A stretch of 64,000 bases of DNA from Sistotremastrum niveocremeum HHB9708 (taxonomy: Eukaryota > Basidiomycota > Agaricomycetes > Sistotremastrales > Sistotremastraceae). The DNA is taken from NCBI GenBank assembly GCA_001630475.1, contig KV419398.1, positions 843,825 to 907,824 of the forward strand, written 5' to 3'. Positions 12,382 through 25,936 of the stretch are shown piece by piece (position 1 is the stretch's first letter; each line of letters begins with the position of its first letter). A program made the translations under genes and the position numbers. The notes under the pieces were generated by a model. That model was not told the DNA's origin and did no database searches. It saw only the letters and a program-made list of their open reading frames with translations.

Positions 12382-14179
12382 ATGCTATCTCTGCTGTCTA
12401 TCCTGCTTACTGCTGGCATTTCTGCTGTCCACGGAGCATGCACTACCGGGACAATTAGCTCTTTGAGCGACGTTTCGAGTGCCCAAGGATGTGCGACCGT
12501 CAATATCAATGGGTTTACTGTACCTGCCGGACAAGGCTTCACACTTTCTCTCGCTAACAATGCCGTTGTCAATCTTAGTAAGAGAAAATATCAGCAAAAT
12601 GTAACACAAAACTGATCCGGCTTAGAGGGAAACATTTTATTTGGTAACCAATCGTGGGCTGGTCCCTTGTTTACGATCAGGTTAGTCGCTTCACTTTTGA
12701 CACAAGCGAGGCCTCTAATCGGGAGCAGTGGCAAAAACATAACATGTAAAACCATTCGTCCAAACCCGAATACACGTTGACTTACATACGTTCAGTCAAT
12801 GGAAATGGCTATCTTTTTGATGGCGGAGGTGCGAGAATCTGACTTAATGTGTTACACCTAAATTTACCTCTCTCAAGGTCCTTTCTACTGGGTTCGTCCT
12901 ATCTCTGAGCGAGATCTTTGTGAAACTCACCACTTCATCAGGACGGCCAAGGTTCCAACGGAGGCGTAACGAAGCCTAGACCAATGATGAAGATCAAGAT
13001 GTCTGGCGTCTTTCAGGTATGGCTTTTTTTTCTAGCCTGGTTAAGGTGGTTCTCATGTTTGCGGTTAGAACACCAAGATAGTCAACTCTCCCGCCCAAGT
13101 TGAGAAGATTGAATCCAATCGATTTCCCTCTTCTTAACCGTCTATAGTGTTTCAGCGTCTCCAATCCGGCGCCGCTGACCATCTCGTCGGTGTACATCGA
13201 TAACTGTGAGCAACACATCATACCACTAGAAATGCGATTCTGAAAGTGTCGTGCAGCTCAAGGTGATCAGCCAAATGCCAACAGTGGCGGCCTTGCTGCG
13301 GGCCATAACACGGTGAGCTGTGACCAATAGATCTAGTTTCTCCGGATCTAACGATCGAATATCTAGGATGGCTTCGATGCTTCGACTACCGACCTCACCA
13401 TTACTGGATGGTGAATACACTCCTACGCATGCGATGCAACTCGGGTATTTACAAGAACGTTTCAGCACTATCAAGAACCAGGACGATTTCTTGGCCATCA
13501 ACAAAGGGTCCAATATCGTTTTCACTAATAACACTTGCTCTGGGGGCCACGGAGTTTCTATTGGATCGATCACCAGCAATGTCGTAGTTAACGGCGTCAT
13601 CATTTCGAACAACCATCTCAGCAATGCGTGCGTAGTACAAAAAGTTCAGAGAAGAAACCCCTTTCAATTCTTCTTTCAGTGATCAGGCACTTCGTATCAA
13701 GACGGATGCAGTGGCTACGAACAGCACAGTAACCAATATTACCTACTCGGTAAGTTGTCCGAATATAGGAATGTTAGACCATCTCGCTGAGGACTCATCA
13801 GGGTAATACTGGCACGGGTTTGCGACAGTTTGGTTTATTGATCGATCAAAGCTACCCTGATACCTTGGGAACTCCCGGCACCGGTGTCATTATCTCGGTT
13901 CGTTTTTTCTGCACTGTGGCATGCACGATAACTGAGGTCTTCACAGAACGTCAATTTCATCACTTCGACGACCAGTTTGACCGTGAATAGTGGTGCCGAG
14001 CGTGTGGCTTTGAACTGTGGCAAAGGGTCGTGTACTGGTAAATTCTTTTCATAACGCTCGTGGATGTGATTGCTGAATCCACTACTCTAGGTTCGTGGAA
14101 CTGGAGTTACTTGAAGACTTCGGGTGGCAAGGCTGGACCTATCACCAATCCTCCTACGATATCCGGATCTTATCAATGA
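12382..14179 (+). CDS. secreted polygalacturonase, GH28
   Basis: A heavily interrupted gene (about ten small introns) coding a pectin hydrolase. The ATG at 12382 opens a signal peptide ([19 protein letters not shown]). Family blocks in order: [52 protein letters not shown] (split by an intron after NT), [38 protein letters not shown], and a C-terminal [13 protein letters not shown]. The catalytic NTD, the paired Asp of QDD, the His of GHG and the RIK motif are all present. One oddity is Phe where almost all GH28 enzymes have Cys (QDDC); its disulfide partner Cys before SGGHG is kept. The enzyme cleaves alpha-1,4 galacturonan outside the cell. Length is about 370 aa. Confidence 0.88.
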
Positions 14180-14780
14180 GGGCACTCAGGTCACTACTAT
14201 ATAGTCTAGCGTACACTGAATCACATGGAGCTCGACTTTTGACGAACATCTTGCGTCTGAAACCTTCTCTCCGTCACTAACTAAAATGACAAGTTCTTGG
14301 CACTCGGTTAGTGGTGATCGATACAATCTTCGCCTAAGATACGTCGTCAGCTATTATCCGAGAATTCTTGGGTTGCAAGTGAGTGCCACTCGGAGAATAG
14401 GCGCTGACCTCTCCGTGTCTTGGGGTGTGCAGCTCGCAAGTTCGTGGCATTGCGTTATATTTAGCTTCGGAAATAACAGATTCAAGCACTCTAATGCATT
14501 TATGACTGAGGTCTCTTGTACATAGTTGAGGTCTCCTTGTCATTGGCAAGAAGATTTGGATCACATCGGTCGCTGTTCTTGAGCGGAAGGCATTGGAGGC
14601 AACCAGTATGACAGTGCCACTTCCAGGACTTCGAATGGCAGTCCCGATCATCCAGCAACATGTTGTTTTCGGGCTCATATCTGAACAATACCAGTATCAG
14701 CTTCCATTTTGGGGTATCGTTTGCCACAAGGTGGCATTGTTATGCATGATAACGTAGATGCCACAAGATGTTGGTTGCTT
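14180..14780. other. intergenic region
   Basis: No gene supported; open frames here start at non-ATG codons and have no motifs. Confidence 0.4.
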
Positions 14781-14788
14781 TATATAAA
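14781..14788 (+). promoter_or_regulatory. TATA box (TATATAAA)
   Basis: A consensus TATATAAA lies 59 bp before the ATG of the orphan gene at 14847. Its placement fits a transcription start about 30 bp downstream and supports that frame being a real, probably regulated, gene. Confidence 0.55.
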
Positions 14789-14846
14789 GGCTCTGCCATA
14801 ACTCTGCCTTGAAAGTACATCCTAAACTCCCTCTCCTACTACCATC

Positions 14847-15275
14847 ATGCGCGACATTAAATGGGAAGATTGTGTTGCATACGATCAGTCTATGCAAACC
14901 ATGACAAGAGCCATATGGCTCATGACCCGCGCATATGCAAACACCATCAGTGACCGTCTGACCGACGACGAACTACTCGTTGCATGCCAAAACTTAACCT
15001 TTGGTTTTATGACTCCCCAGACTCAGCCACAATATCCGAAATGGAATTTCTGCTGGGCCATCGCAGATCTATACATGCTCAGGCTTGTCAAGGATCGGTT
15101 TCAGACTGATAAACTTATACGCCTTTTTGGCATGCCGGTTATGGAGGCGATTTGGGAGGCTGATATCAATATGGATGATATACAGGCTGAACTTGATTTG
15201 GCGAAGGTTCGGATTTCTGAGTCTATGATCTGGAGTGCGAACTTATGGATTTCCCATCCTAGCGCGATGCATTGA
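14847..15275 (+). CDS. intronless 142-aa orphan protein
   Basis: Single open frame with ATG (MRDIKWEDCVAYDQSM) and a TATA box 59 bp upstream. The translation is helical in character with many Met, Trp, Ile, Leu and Asp residues (for example MDDIQAELDLAKVRISESM near residue 115) and no low complexity. There is no signal peptide, membrane segment or known motif. I do not recognise a family. The promoter and balanced composition argue for a real gene, perhaps lineage-specific. The lack of introns in this intron-rich neighbourhood is unusual but is shared by the tandem family at 43-48.5 kb. Confidence 0.5.
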   Translation: MRDIKWEDCVAYDQSMQTMTRAIWLMTRAYANTISDRLTDDELLVACQNLTFGFMTPQTQPQYPKWNFCWAIADLYMLRLVKDRFQTDKLIRLFGMPVMEAIWEADINMDDIQAELDLAKVRISESMIWSANLWISHPSAMH

Positions 15276-15860
15276 CACTGCAAAGCCACATACAAGATAT
15301 ATTGCACGGGACCAGCTCGGAGACCTATCATATGAGTCACTGGTGAAAGCGGTCCCAGAGAGGCAGCGCAGTCTGTCGATAGCATCTTTTTCCCAACACA
15401 ATTTGTAGGTCCCGTACGGTCAGATCATATGGCGCTTTCTCCTTGTAATATTCCGTCCGAGTCAACTGCATCTTCCTGCCGAATGAATTAGAGTAAATCA
15501 ACCCCACGATCATGTATTTATACTTATCCGGCAAATATAGCACTTACGAATGTGTCGAGAACGCGTCGATTAGTAGATACGGTATCTCGAATTTTGAAGT
15601 TTTGAGCGTGGAGGCATGGGGTCCTGCTCTCACACTCCCCTCGTGCAATGTCTTGAGTCTGCTCCTCATGAAGTATTAGCACTAGCCAACATATGCAGTA
15701 TGCTCTCCGAAACGACATCGCGGGTGCGGTGGTCACGGTGGAAACAGTCCCGAAGCAAGTCCAAACAAACAAGAGAACCCGCTCGATGGCATGTAACGCG
15801 TGACGTCATCGCTCGGTCCAGTGACGCAGATTTCTGGAGAGAGATCTTGCCCGGGGCTCG
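15276..15860. other. intergenic region
   Basis: Promoter side of the dehydrogenase gene. No gene or clear repeat was seen. Confidence 0.4.
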
Positions 15861-17212
<1,352 letters not shown>

Positions 17213-17434
17213 GCGTCCTGATGAGAGAAAGAAGCAGACGCCTGTAGAATAAATTACTTGTAAAGATATAATTCAAGACCGCTTCTGCCGAATTAAATCG
17301 TGATTGGAGGTGTGTCCTGTCCTGTCGCGCAAGGTGGGGCACCAGCAGGTGTAGAAGGCCCAAGTTGAGAAAGCCTCAACGCGGTCCATCACGCGTGACG
17401 TCACGCTCATCCTCATCCTTTCGCCTCGCGCTCA

Positions 17435-20400
17435 ATGGATTCTCGGTCCCCATCACCGTCAGCAGAACGAGAAAAAGATGAGGGAGAAATACTCGCCATT
17501 GCTATCCAACGCGTCGTCAGCGCTCTCGGCGGCGAGTCGAATGGGAAATATGTGCCAGGAGACTCATGTCACGGTTGCTTGAAAGACTTGAAGAAGATCT
17601 GGAGACTAGATGATTACGACGACGACCGCAACGTCGCCAGAATTCTATGGGACACCAGCGTATTCGTCAACGACCTCATCCCTATTCTTATGACCACGGC
17701 AGAGAAGACAGTGATCGCATGTGCCGACCTCATGACAGCGATGACTTGGCCAATCGACCTCACCCAAGAGCTGCAGGAGATGGAAGATGAAGATATCCAT
17801 CGATCAGACTATACGGTCCTCTTGGGTGCTCATGCCGTATACAAGCGTGCCATGATACAAAACCCTCAGACATTCGAGGTGCTGCTGAAGATGGTGCTAC
17901 CGTGCCTCTTGAAGTCAGCTAAAGAGCGCAAGCCTCGCGATACTCAAATCATCTCCCTTGTCCTTCACCTCTTCCGAAATCTCGCCTTCATCAAATCAGA
18001 TCAAGCGGAATACATCTCGGCTCTTTCTTCGACTCACGTCCTCGAGCTACTCCTCACAATCGCCTCCAATGCCCAACATAACACCATTCTCCTTGACATA
18101 TTCCACCTTCTCCTAAGAGGGATAAAGCCGCATACCCTCCTCCCATCTACAACAGGAACGAAATCGGCTTTGGCGAAAGCACTCAATGCTGAGAAGATGG
18201 CAGAACAGAAGTCGGCACGGAATTCGCATACCCGTCATTCGAGATTTGGCACGACAGTCGTCGTCCGACAGCATAATGCAGAGTTCATCCTCCGGAATCA
18301 GGCTGCGGTGAACTCGAAAGACCCCGGAGCTCTTCTTGACGCTACCAAGAAAGCGCTCAAGAAACGTGTTCGTAAAGTCGATGAGGAGTACGAGCCGTTG
18401 ACTCATCACGCCTCGACCGTCATGAGAGAATTTGGGACCCGATTTATTGAGGCTTGTCTAAATCGTAAGCTTCCCTAGTCCGATCCTCGAAACACTACTG
18501 AGATCAGATAGCATTCTTGGCTAGTATCTTGAAAGACATCAAGTCTGAGCGCCCTCACATTACCGAGAAGGATAATCTTCGACTGTTGGCTGTCGCACGT
18601 TGGGGACTGGAGTTTTTCTTAGCCTTCAAGAAATCGAAGAAATGGGGCTTCGAATATGTCGCTGAGGTCCTTGAACGTTCGTGGATCGTTTGGGTCCTCA
18701 AAAGAATGCGGATGGCAATCGAAGATACGGTACGCTTTCGAGCAGTGTACGTCTCGATACAACCTAATGAGCGTTCGTCTAGCCCAAGCAATATACTGAG
18801 CTGAAGTTAGGAACCGATTGTCTCGTGCAATTCTTTGGCGTTATCGACGAGATGCTCTCTGATCCAGATTCTCCGGATAGCTACAAAGAAGTAGCCGAAA
18901 CATTACAATATTCGTTATATTATAACGGAGAAATCTTGGATTTTGCATTCGACAATCTCAAGGAGTGGAAGGAAGGTGGACTAATGGGCTTCGGGTGAGT
19001 GAGGGAACACTTAGAGCTACGACTTCTTAACATATTTCCAGTTTCCTGGAGTCGTCAGTGCAACTTGGCTATATATTGATGCGGATGTTGGAGAGATGGG
19101 GAAAGAATAAAGGGAACGTCTACGTCCGAAAACGAGCGCGAGCAAAAGCGAAAGCGAAGCGACGACGTCGTGAGTATTCGACGTCCTCCCAAGCGGCAGT
19201 GCTGATGTTTTCGGTACAGAGAATGAGGAAGAAATCCCAGATGTCGAGGATGTGCCTGAGGAAAAGCAAGACGAACAGATGATCCAAGAGCAAATGTTCA
19301 CATTTGAGAAGTATGAACAGGTATCGCCTCCTTTTCTTGTAAAGCTCGTTAAATAAAATTCTTATCAGAAATTCGCCGACGAAGAGATTGCACAATCTCT
19401 TTTGGCTTACCTTGCGAATTTCCGGAACTTCGGTTCTGCGGATGAGATGAAATGGGTGGTCAACTTGATTCACCGTCAAGCAATCAAAGCCAAGGCCGAG
19501 GGTCTCTTCTTCAAGGTATATGCGAGACAGAGAGTCCATTCGAAGAGAAGGCTCACTAGCTCCAGGTATCCACCATGACGTTGTTCAAGAGTATCATCGC
19601 GGAGGAACGATCGTTTCCGAAAGAGCAACCCTACAAAGACTTGACCAACATCATCGACTATTTGTTAAAGAAATTCTTCAAAGCAGCCAAAGCTGATCCT
19701 CTTATTTTTCTCGAAGTAAATTGCACCAGTTTTTAGCTACGCACAATCTAAAGCGAGATTAGGCCTTCTTCCCGAAAAATCGCGGTCTGTGGAAGCAATT
19801 TTCCAGTTGGCAACCCGAGCCGAAGTCATCAAGGAAGAAGAAAGACAAAAACGGGGACGAATCGGTAGGCTCATTGGCGGTGGCAGGAAACGCGCGTATT
19901 AATGAAGGTTCAGGATACCAATATTGTCGGCGAAGTACAGGTCAAGAAGGGATATTCTTGGAGCGAGCAGCTGGGTATCGCAATCGCTTGCTTAGTCGAA
20001 AAAGGCCAGCTGTCCCTTGTGGATTGGGTCAAACAGGTAAGGCTTGTATTATGTCAGGAAGCCAAACTGAACGATATTCATCAGATCTTAACTATGGCTA
20101 GCACCCAGCGAAGACGAATAATCGAAGAGATTGACGGGGCTGACGATGCGGATCCCAGCGATTTGCCGGATGAAGAGATAAGGCGTTCAAGGACGAAAGT
20201 ACCCTCGTCCGAAGCAATGCAGAAGATCACCGATTTCTGTATGTGAGAATCGGAATGATGCGTTCGCACTGCTAATGTTTAAAACAGATATCCCATACAT
20301 TGATGACGAACAGGCTACTGCTGCCACCAAGAACCCGCATCTGAAATTGGTGTTCCGGTTAATCAAAGCTCATGTCGAAGATGAAAGTGTGTAACAATGA

Positions 20401-21253
20401 TGATGTATTGTATCCCGAGTTCTGATGTCCTCCAGGTCAAGATGAACTGACGTGGTACATTCCCGCGGCAATCTTGCCTGACGAGCTCGACAGCTCGTTG
20501 CGGGTGATCAACCAATGTCTCGAGAACCCTGTCGACCTCGGAGGACGACGGGCTTCTCAGCTGATCTCTAAGAAGACAACGCGTCGTCGTAGACGTAAAG
20601 CTGCGACCGACTCCGAAGAAGACTTGCGGAACGACTCAGACTTGGAAGGTCATAAAGAAAAGCGCAAGAAGAAGAAGAAGAAAGAAGTTCAAGTATATAA
20701 ATCGGCGCAGTTCATCGAAGACAGCGATGCAGATCCGGAGAAAGAGGAGGAGTTCTTCGCGAGAGAGAGGGCCCAGCGAGAGGCGAATGAGAGGAGGGCC
20801 AAGGAGGGCCTGCCAGTCGCAGCCAAGCCTACTGGGACTAAGAAGCGCAAGAAGAAATCGGATGGCAATGGAAATGCGGGCAGAAAGAAACGGCGTCCGT
20901 CGGAAGCTCCAGAGTCTGCCGCATCGTCAGCTGATTCGGCGAGCGAGGATGAAGATGGTGAAGGCTCTACTGCAGCAGCAAGTAAGCAGAAATCTGGAAA
21001 GCCGAAGCCCAAACCACGACCAAAGCCGAGGCTCAAAGCCAAGGCTCCTGCATCATCTCCCTCGCCCGGGGAGGCTGCAGACCAGATGGACGATGCTCAG
21101 CAATTGGCAACCTCTACGAATGACGCGAATGGGTCCAAGACCCTTAATCAAGATGGCGACTTCGCAGATGACGAAGAGGACGACAATGTTTCGAGAATTC
21201 CTGCGAAGAAGCCTCGCAAGATGGTCCTGTCAGACGATGAAGAAGAAGGTTAG
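17435..21253 (+). CDS. TOF1: replication fork protection protein Tof1/Timeless
   Basis: A large gene with a long first exon (17435 to about 18466) and many shorter ones. The N-terminal TIMELESS region is clear: LKDLKKIWRLDDYDDDRNVA, then a helical array (QIISLVLHLFRNLAFIK, PFLASILKDIKSERP across an intron). The middle is FFGVIDEMLSD-like. The C-terminal tail is Lys/Glu/Ser rich with KSAQFIEDSDAD and ends LSDDEEEG, typical of Tof1/Swi1. This nuclear protein, with Csm3/Swi3, travels with the replisome and supports fork pausing and the S-phase checkpoint. Total length is probably about 1,000 aa. The exon set between 18.5 and 20.5 kb was judged from frame and motif continuity only. Confidence 0.85.
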
Positions 21254-22184
21254 GCATCGCAATCTCGAATTTTGGATCTCAGTGCTATTGATCTCACTGG
21301 CTCTATTGTATTTTTACTATTGTCATTTTTTCTTTGTACTACACGACTGAATGTGCGATTTGGTGTTGCGCACTTTCTAAGAAGAATGTGACGTCGCGGT
21401 GTGACTCCTTTGCTGCCGAGCTCGTCGTTGTCGACTCGAAAGCTGGCATTCAGGCCCGCAGTCAGCATTCAACATCTCTCTGGTGCTGAATCATACAACT
21501 GGGCGGGCGAGTGCTTGCCTGAGTCTCTAAATGCACCTGTGAATCCACTCACTGCTTGGCTATCATCACTCAGACCGAGAAATCTGTTCGTCCATTTCAC
21601 CGGTCCTACTGTCGGGAACGATATATACCAAGCATGAAGAGAACGGGCGCATTTGATGCTTCCTCATTCCTCAAGCATTCCAAAAGAATAACTTTGGCTG
21701 TTACCAGATCGATCGATCCAGCGGAGACCATAACAGGGAGCTCGGGCACTCGGGGACGGCGAAGCATGGAACAGGAGGGTTCAGGCGTATTGATTTAAGC
21801 AATGCCAACCCCTTTGGTCATCTTCACAAGTCCTTTGGCTCGCACCCAATATCGTCTAGACTCAACCGGCACACCGATGGCATCTGCAGCTATCCCTGGA
21901 TATAGAAGGGCCTGACTCAAGGCCTGACCTGAGTCTGGAGGTCGATCCCACAACGTTCTGCTACCTGAATTACAGCAAGCCGAGTCGGACGATGATGAAA
22001 TCGAGCCTTCTAATCTTACTAGCTCACCGAGTCGGGTATATCAGCGGCTTCCCTGCGGTCGATCGCTCCAAATGTGGCATGCTGGACTGGCGCTGGCAGC
22101 GTATACACAGCAGCTGCTCTAGTATTTAAGACCACAACTTTTCGATGGGGCATCCAACATCAATCTCGAAAGTTTACTGGCAAC
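21254..22184. other. intergenic region
   Basis: About 930 bp with no supportable gene. It contains the promoter of the NmrA-like gene. Confidence 0.4.
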
Positions 22185-23584
22185 ATGACAAACGTCTCGC
22201 AACCCACCAAACTCATCTTGGTTATAGGGGCAGCTGGTGCCCAAGGAAGTGCCGTCGTGAAGGCATTGGTGGCTTCGAATCCGGACGGCTCTCCTTCGCC
22301 ATTCTCAGTCCGTGCCCTGACTCGAAATCCTGAGAGTCCACAGGCCAAAGAGCTCGCTGCTCTCAATGGCGTTGAGCTTTTTGTAGGTCAGTTGTGCTCA
22401 GATTTTGCTGTCACTGGATAAATTCACGACGTTTACTTTATACAAGGTTCCTACACGGATTTTCCTGGTGTCTTGAAAGCTCTCGAAGGTTGTTATGGAG
22501 CTTTCGTGAACACTGACGGCTTCACTGAAGGCGAACAAAGCGGTCAGTCGCTTCACCAGCCTACGAGACAGGAAATCTGATGAGAGACGTATTCGATAGA
22601 AATATACTCCGGAATTCGAATCTTCGAACTCGCCAAACAGATCGGCACTTTGAAACATTACGTGTGGAGTGGACTTGACTACGCGTACAAGGTTTCGAGC
22701 GTTTCTCATCGAGCGGCTGGATCATCGCTAACCGACTCATACTTGCAGTTGTCTGGATATAATCCTCAACATAGATGTGTTCATACCGATGGTGAGCCCG
22801 TTATCTCCTTATCCAAGCATTCATCTGCGACTGAAACCACGTTGACAGGTAAAGGACGCGTGACCGAATTTCTCAAGATGCAACCTAGCGACACCAATGG
22901 CATGGCGTGGTCCGTTCTTACAACAGCCGCATATATGGAGATGTTGAATTTCGTATGTGCTGTCGCTTCGACGGATTCTTGATAGCTGATCTTCACCAGC
23001 ACATGTTTGGTCCCATGTTCCGCGACGATGACGGTACATTCGTCTTCGCGGCTCCTATGGGCCAGGGACACACGCCTATGATTACTCTTCACGATTTGGG
23101 ATTTTTTGCTCGCTATGTCTTCGACCACCGCGAGCAACAATCTGGCAAGGACCTCTTGGTTACCTCAGACCTCGTTTCATGGCCCTATCTCGTGTCCACC
23201 TTCTCCAAAGTGACAGGACAACCGGCTCGATATGCCAATGTTCCTTCAGATTACTGGTTCGAAGCATTCGAACGCCCTGATCGCCCCCTGGGGAGAGAGG
23301 CGAATCCCCAGGAACTTTCGGGTAGAGTGACATGGAAAGAGAATTTTACTTGCTGGTGGGCTAATTGGCGAGAAGACGTTATTGCGAAAGAAAGGGACAT
23401 GCCGTACATCAGAAGCATTCACCCTGGCTTGACCAGCCTTGAAATGTGGATGCGTCAAGTCAATTACCAAGCCGCTCGGAAGCCTACCCTCAAGGGCCCT
23501 CCCAGTTCTGACTTCAACGTCGAACTTGCGAAAAAGATGGTGAAGAAGTGGGATGACGAACAGGCGGCGTTGCAGAAGCTTTGA
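22185..23584 (+). CDS. NmrA-like NAD(P)-binding protein
   Basis: Six or so exons starting at the ATG at 22185 (MTNVSQPTKLILVIGAAGAQ). The dinucleotide-binding GAAGAQG loop sits at residues 14-20, followed by SVRALTRNPES, SYTDFPGVLKALEGCYGAFV, LKHYVWSGLDYAYK, TEFLKMQPSDTNGMAWSVL, DDDGTFVFAAPMGQG and a long last exon with HDLGFFARYVFD. This is the NmrA/HSCARG family, atypical SDRs that usually sense NAD(P) redox state or act in secondary metabolism. Catalytic YxxxK is not evident, so a sensor role is as likely as an enzyme. An in-frame upstream extension to 22074 exists but its extra residues look like leader sequence. Length is about 340 aa. Confidence 0.78.
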
Positions 23585-23826
23585 AAGGTCGCTAGGAAGG
23601 GTTTATCCAGAATGTTCCAGCTGTTGATACTACTCAAAGAGAATATCCAGATAGTTGCTTGTCAATGTCATCACTCCTCAGTCATCGGAACGATATGGGC
23701 AGCGAGCATATGGCCTGATAGGCATAGTTTTCGGATGCAAAGAAAAGATACATAGCACATGTCATTATCGAGGCCAGATGAAAGCTGTAATAGAGGAGAT
23801 GAAGGAATCCGCAACAGCCCAGCACC

Positions 23827-24289
23827 CTACTTCTTCGCGGGCTTGCTTTGAGACTTGATGACCCGCTTGACGATCTTAGCCTCCTCGACAAGGAAAGCAC
23901 GCACGATGCTATTATCGGTTGGAATGAGCAAGAAAAGTCAACGGTCAGCGAACATGCTACGCACCGTGACTTCACACAATCTCCACATCTACTTCCACCA
24001 TATGCCCGTCGAACAGTCTTCTGACGCTTGGAGATGGTGGCGTACTGGCGAGGACGGAGAGCGGGAATCTGAGGAAAGTGGAGAAGAGATGAGCTGAGCT
24101 CATTTTATACAAGAGAAGACAATTGCTTACACCAGGGAGAGCAATACCACAGTCGCCGCACTTGGGAGAAGTGGCGAGCTTCTTGATGTGGTGGTAAACG
24201 AGCTTGCCACCAGGGGTCTTCACGATCCTCCGTCGGTTGGAGGTGGTGTTATATGGCTGACGCTTGCGGAGGGTGACTCGTTGAACCAT
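23827..24289 (-). CDS. RPL34: 60S ribosomal protein L34
   Basis: Exon 1 from the ATG at 24289 reads MVQRVTLRKRQPYNTTSNR, then TPGGKLVYHHIKKLATSPKC and GDCGIALPG. A second part gives LRPRQYATISKRQKTVRRAYGG and CVKSRIVRAFLVEEAKIVKR. The protein ends in SKPAKK. This is eukaryotic ribosomal protein eL34, basic, with its paired CxxC. Introns interrupt the coding region. The 5' leader probably has another intron (about 24429 to 24293: GTACGC donor, CTTAG acceptor one base before the ATG), a common arrangement in ribosomal protein genes. Confidence 0.93.
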
Positions 24290-24710
24290 TCTAAGGGGAG
24301 GGAGAATTTCGAGTGAGATCAAATTTGTACCAAACGCTGGAACTTATTTCGTACATTTTTGAGGCGGCGACTAAATGAGGAGTAATGTCAAGATACAACG
24401 GTTTGGAGGGTGGACAGTTGCAGCGTACCTGATGTCTTGAGGTCGTCGGTGTTGGTGGTCTGTTAGGTCGCCAAAGAGTCCAATACAAACTGTACAGTTT
24501 CGGAGTTTCAACTGTCCCCGCGCCGCAAGATACGTCCGCAAACGCCGTTTGTCGGCATACTCCGTTTCGCGGTGGCCTCTTTGGGTGGCGGACTCTGAAT
24601 TATATTCGCCGTAAATTCCGCGACGCGTCGGTTAGTCGACGCGTCCTTTTGTCTCTTACCACCATCCTTGCCACTTTTCAGCAAAGGTATCCCTCCAGTA
24701 GATCTCCATC
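24290..24710. promoter_or_regulatory. divergent promoter region, RPL34 / conserved unknown
   Basis: Contains the probable RPL34 5'-UTR intron on the left and two ACGCGT boxes on the right (24623-24628 and 24639-24644). The first box is the core of a 10-bp perfect palindrome CGACGCGTCG. Confidence 0.55.
24623..24644. promoter_or_regulatory. pair of MluI cell-cycle boxes (ACGCGT)
   Basis: Two ACGCGT hexamers 16 bp apart start-to-start, 67-88 bp before the ATG at 24711. ACGCGT is the binding core of MBF (Mbp1/Swi6-type) regulators of G1/S genes in fungi. Function here is inferred from motif and position. Confidence 0.5.
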
Positions 24711-25622
24711 ATGTCTTCTCAAACCACCCTCGCATCATTGACAAACGTCTCTCCTCCTGCCAAACGTAAATCTACTGGAGGCGCCGACGGTGCCAAAGCG
24801 AAGAAACCGCGTACCAGTAAGGGCAAAGCGGGTGAATCACACGAGTTCGCGAAGAATGTGATTCAAGGTATACTGGACAATGGGTCTGTTGACAAAGTCA
24901 CGGTTCCCGAGGTAAGAATCACGCGTTTCATTACTTCTCTTTCCGTATTCAGGGTTGTCTCATTCTCACGATTCGTGGTCTTGTGTTACCCTGTAGGACG
25001 ATGAAGATGTCCGAGAGTGGCTTTGGAGGATGGCGCAATATGCGCGCAGCCTTGAACAAGGCGCTGGGATTAAGCCAGCCAAGAGTCCTGAGGAGATCGG
25101 CGCTGCGGCCGAGAAGCTCACGACTACAGTCAGGAGAGGCATCGAGAAACAGATGAATGTGAGTTGACCCACCCCTCGCCCCCGTCTCTTTTTCTTTTGA
25201 AACTAAACAAAAGTTATTTGCAGTGGAAGCCGAGTTGCAAGACCGGAAGTGCCAAATTCTCATATGACGGCGTTTGTCCTGACCCTGGTTCGTCATGCAT
25301 ATCCCGTCATCTTAGTCAAAATTCCCCACTAACGAGCGGAATGGAAACACAGATGTCTTCGGAGCCATGTTAGGCCTCGATGGGAAACCGACTTGGAAAG
25401 CCAAGAAATTTGAGGCTACCGAATTTTCTGACCTAATGGGTGGCATTCAAGCTAGCGTTCGGTTTGTCCTCTTGTTGACGCTTCTGTATCTGTGGCGCTG
25501 ATATTCTTGTCTTCTGTAGATACGATAACCTCTACATCACTAGCAAGGAAGTCAACGCCAAGTGGAACCCTGACACGGGCGAATTCAAGTTCAGCGGGAG
25601 CTACGGTAAACGGGTCTACTAA
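24711..25622 (+). CDS. conserved unknown protein, possible cell-cycle regulated gene
   Basis: Five exons from the ATG at 24711 to the TAA at 25620-25622. The N-terminal 50 residues are basic and disordered (KRKSTGGADGAKAKKPRTSK), like a nuclear targeting tail. Then come DDEDVREWLWRMAQYARSLE, KPAKSPEEIGAAAEKLTTTV, WKPSCKTGSAKFSYDGVCPD, VFGAMLGLDGKPTWKAKKFE, and a beta-rich end (VRYDNLYITSKEVNAKWNPD, GEFKFSGSYGKRVY). I cannot assign a known domain. The paired MluI boxes upstream suggest G1/S expression, and the basic tail a nuclear or DNA-linked role; both are inference. The protein is about 210 aa. Confidence 0.7.
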
Positions 25623-25936
25623 ATTAAAGACTTTCATTCTGGAAGCAATACGAGCCCTCTGCTTTCTTTCACTATGCCAAACTCTCCTACTCTACAACTT
25701 CTGATCTGATCTGCTGCGCGATTCATATTACTTAACTTGTCACTTATTCTCATACTTATCAAACGATATTAATATTTGATGTTACTTGTATTATTCTATC
25801 AATGAAGTCAAGATGCCCCTACCGAGCACTTATAGAAAACTGGTACTAAACTGTACAAGGAATCGCAGAAAAGGGGTCATTCACACGCACATACAATACG
25901 TGATATCAACATGATCACCGTGTCAGGTTCTAGCTC
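25623..25936. other. convergent 3' flanks
   Basis: AT-rich stretch between the stops of two convergent genes, likely holding both polyadenylation regions. Confidence 0.4.

Noticed and set aside
20689-21042. Minus-strand frame of 117 aa
   Set aside because: Antisense shadow of the Lys/Glu-rich TOF1 tail.
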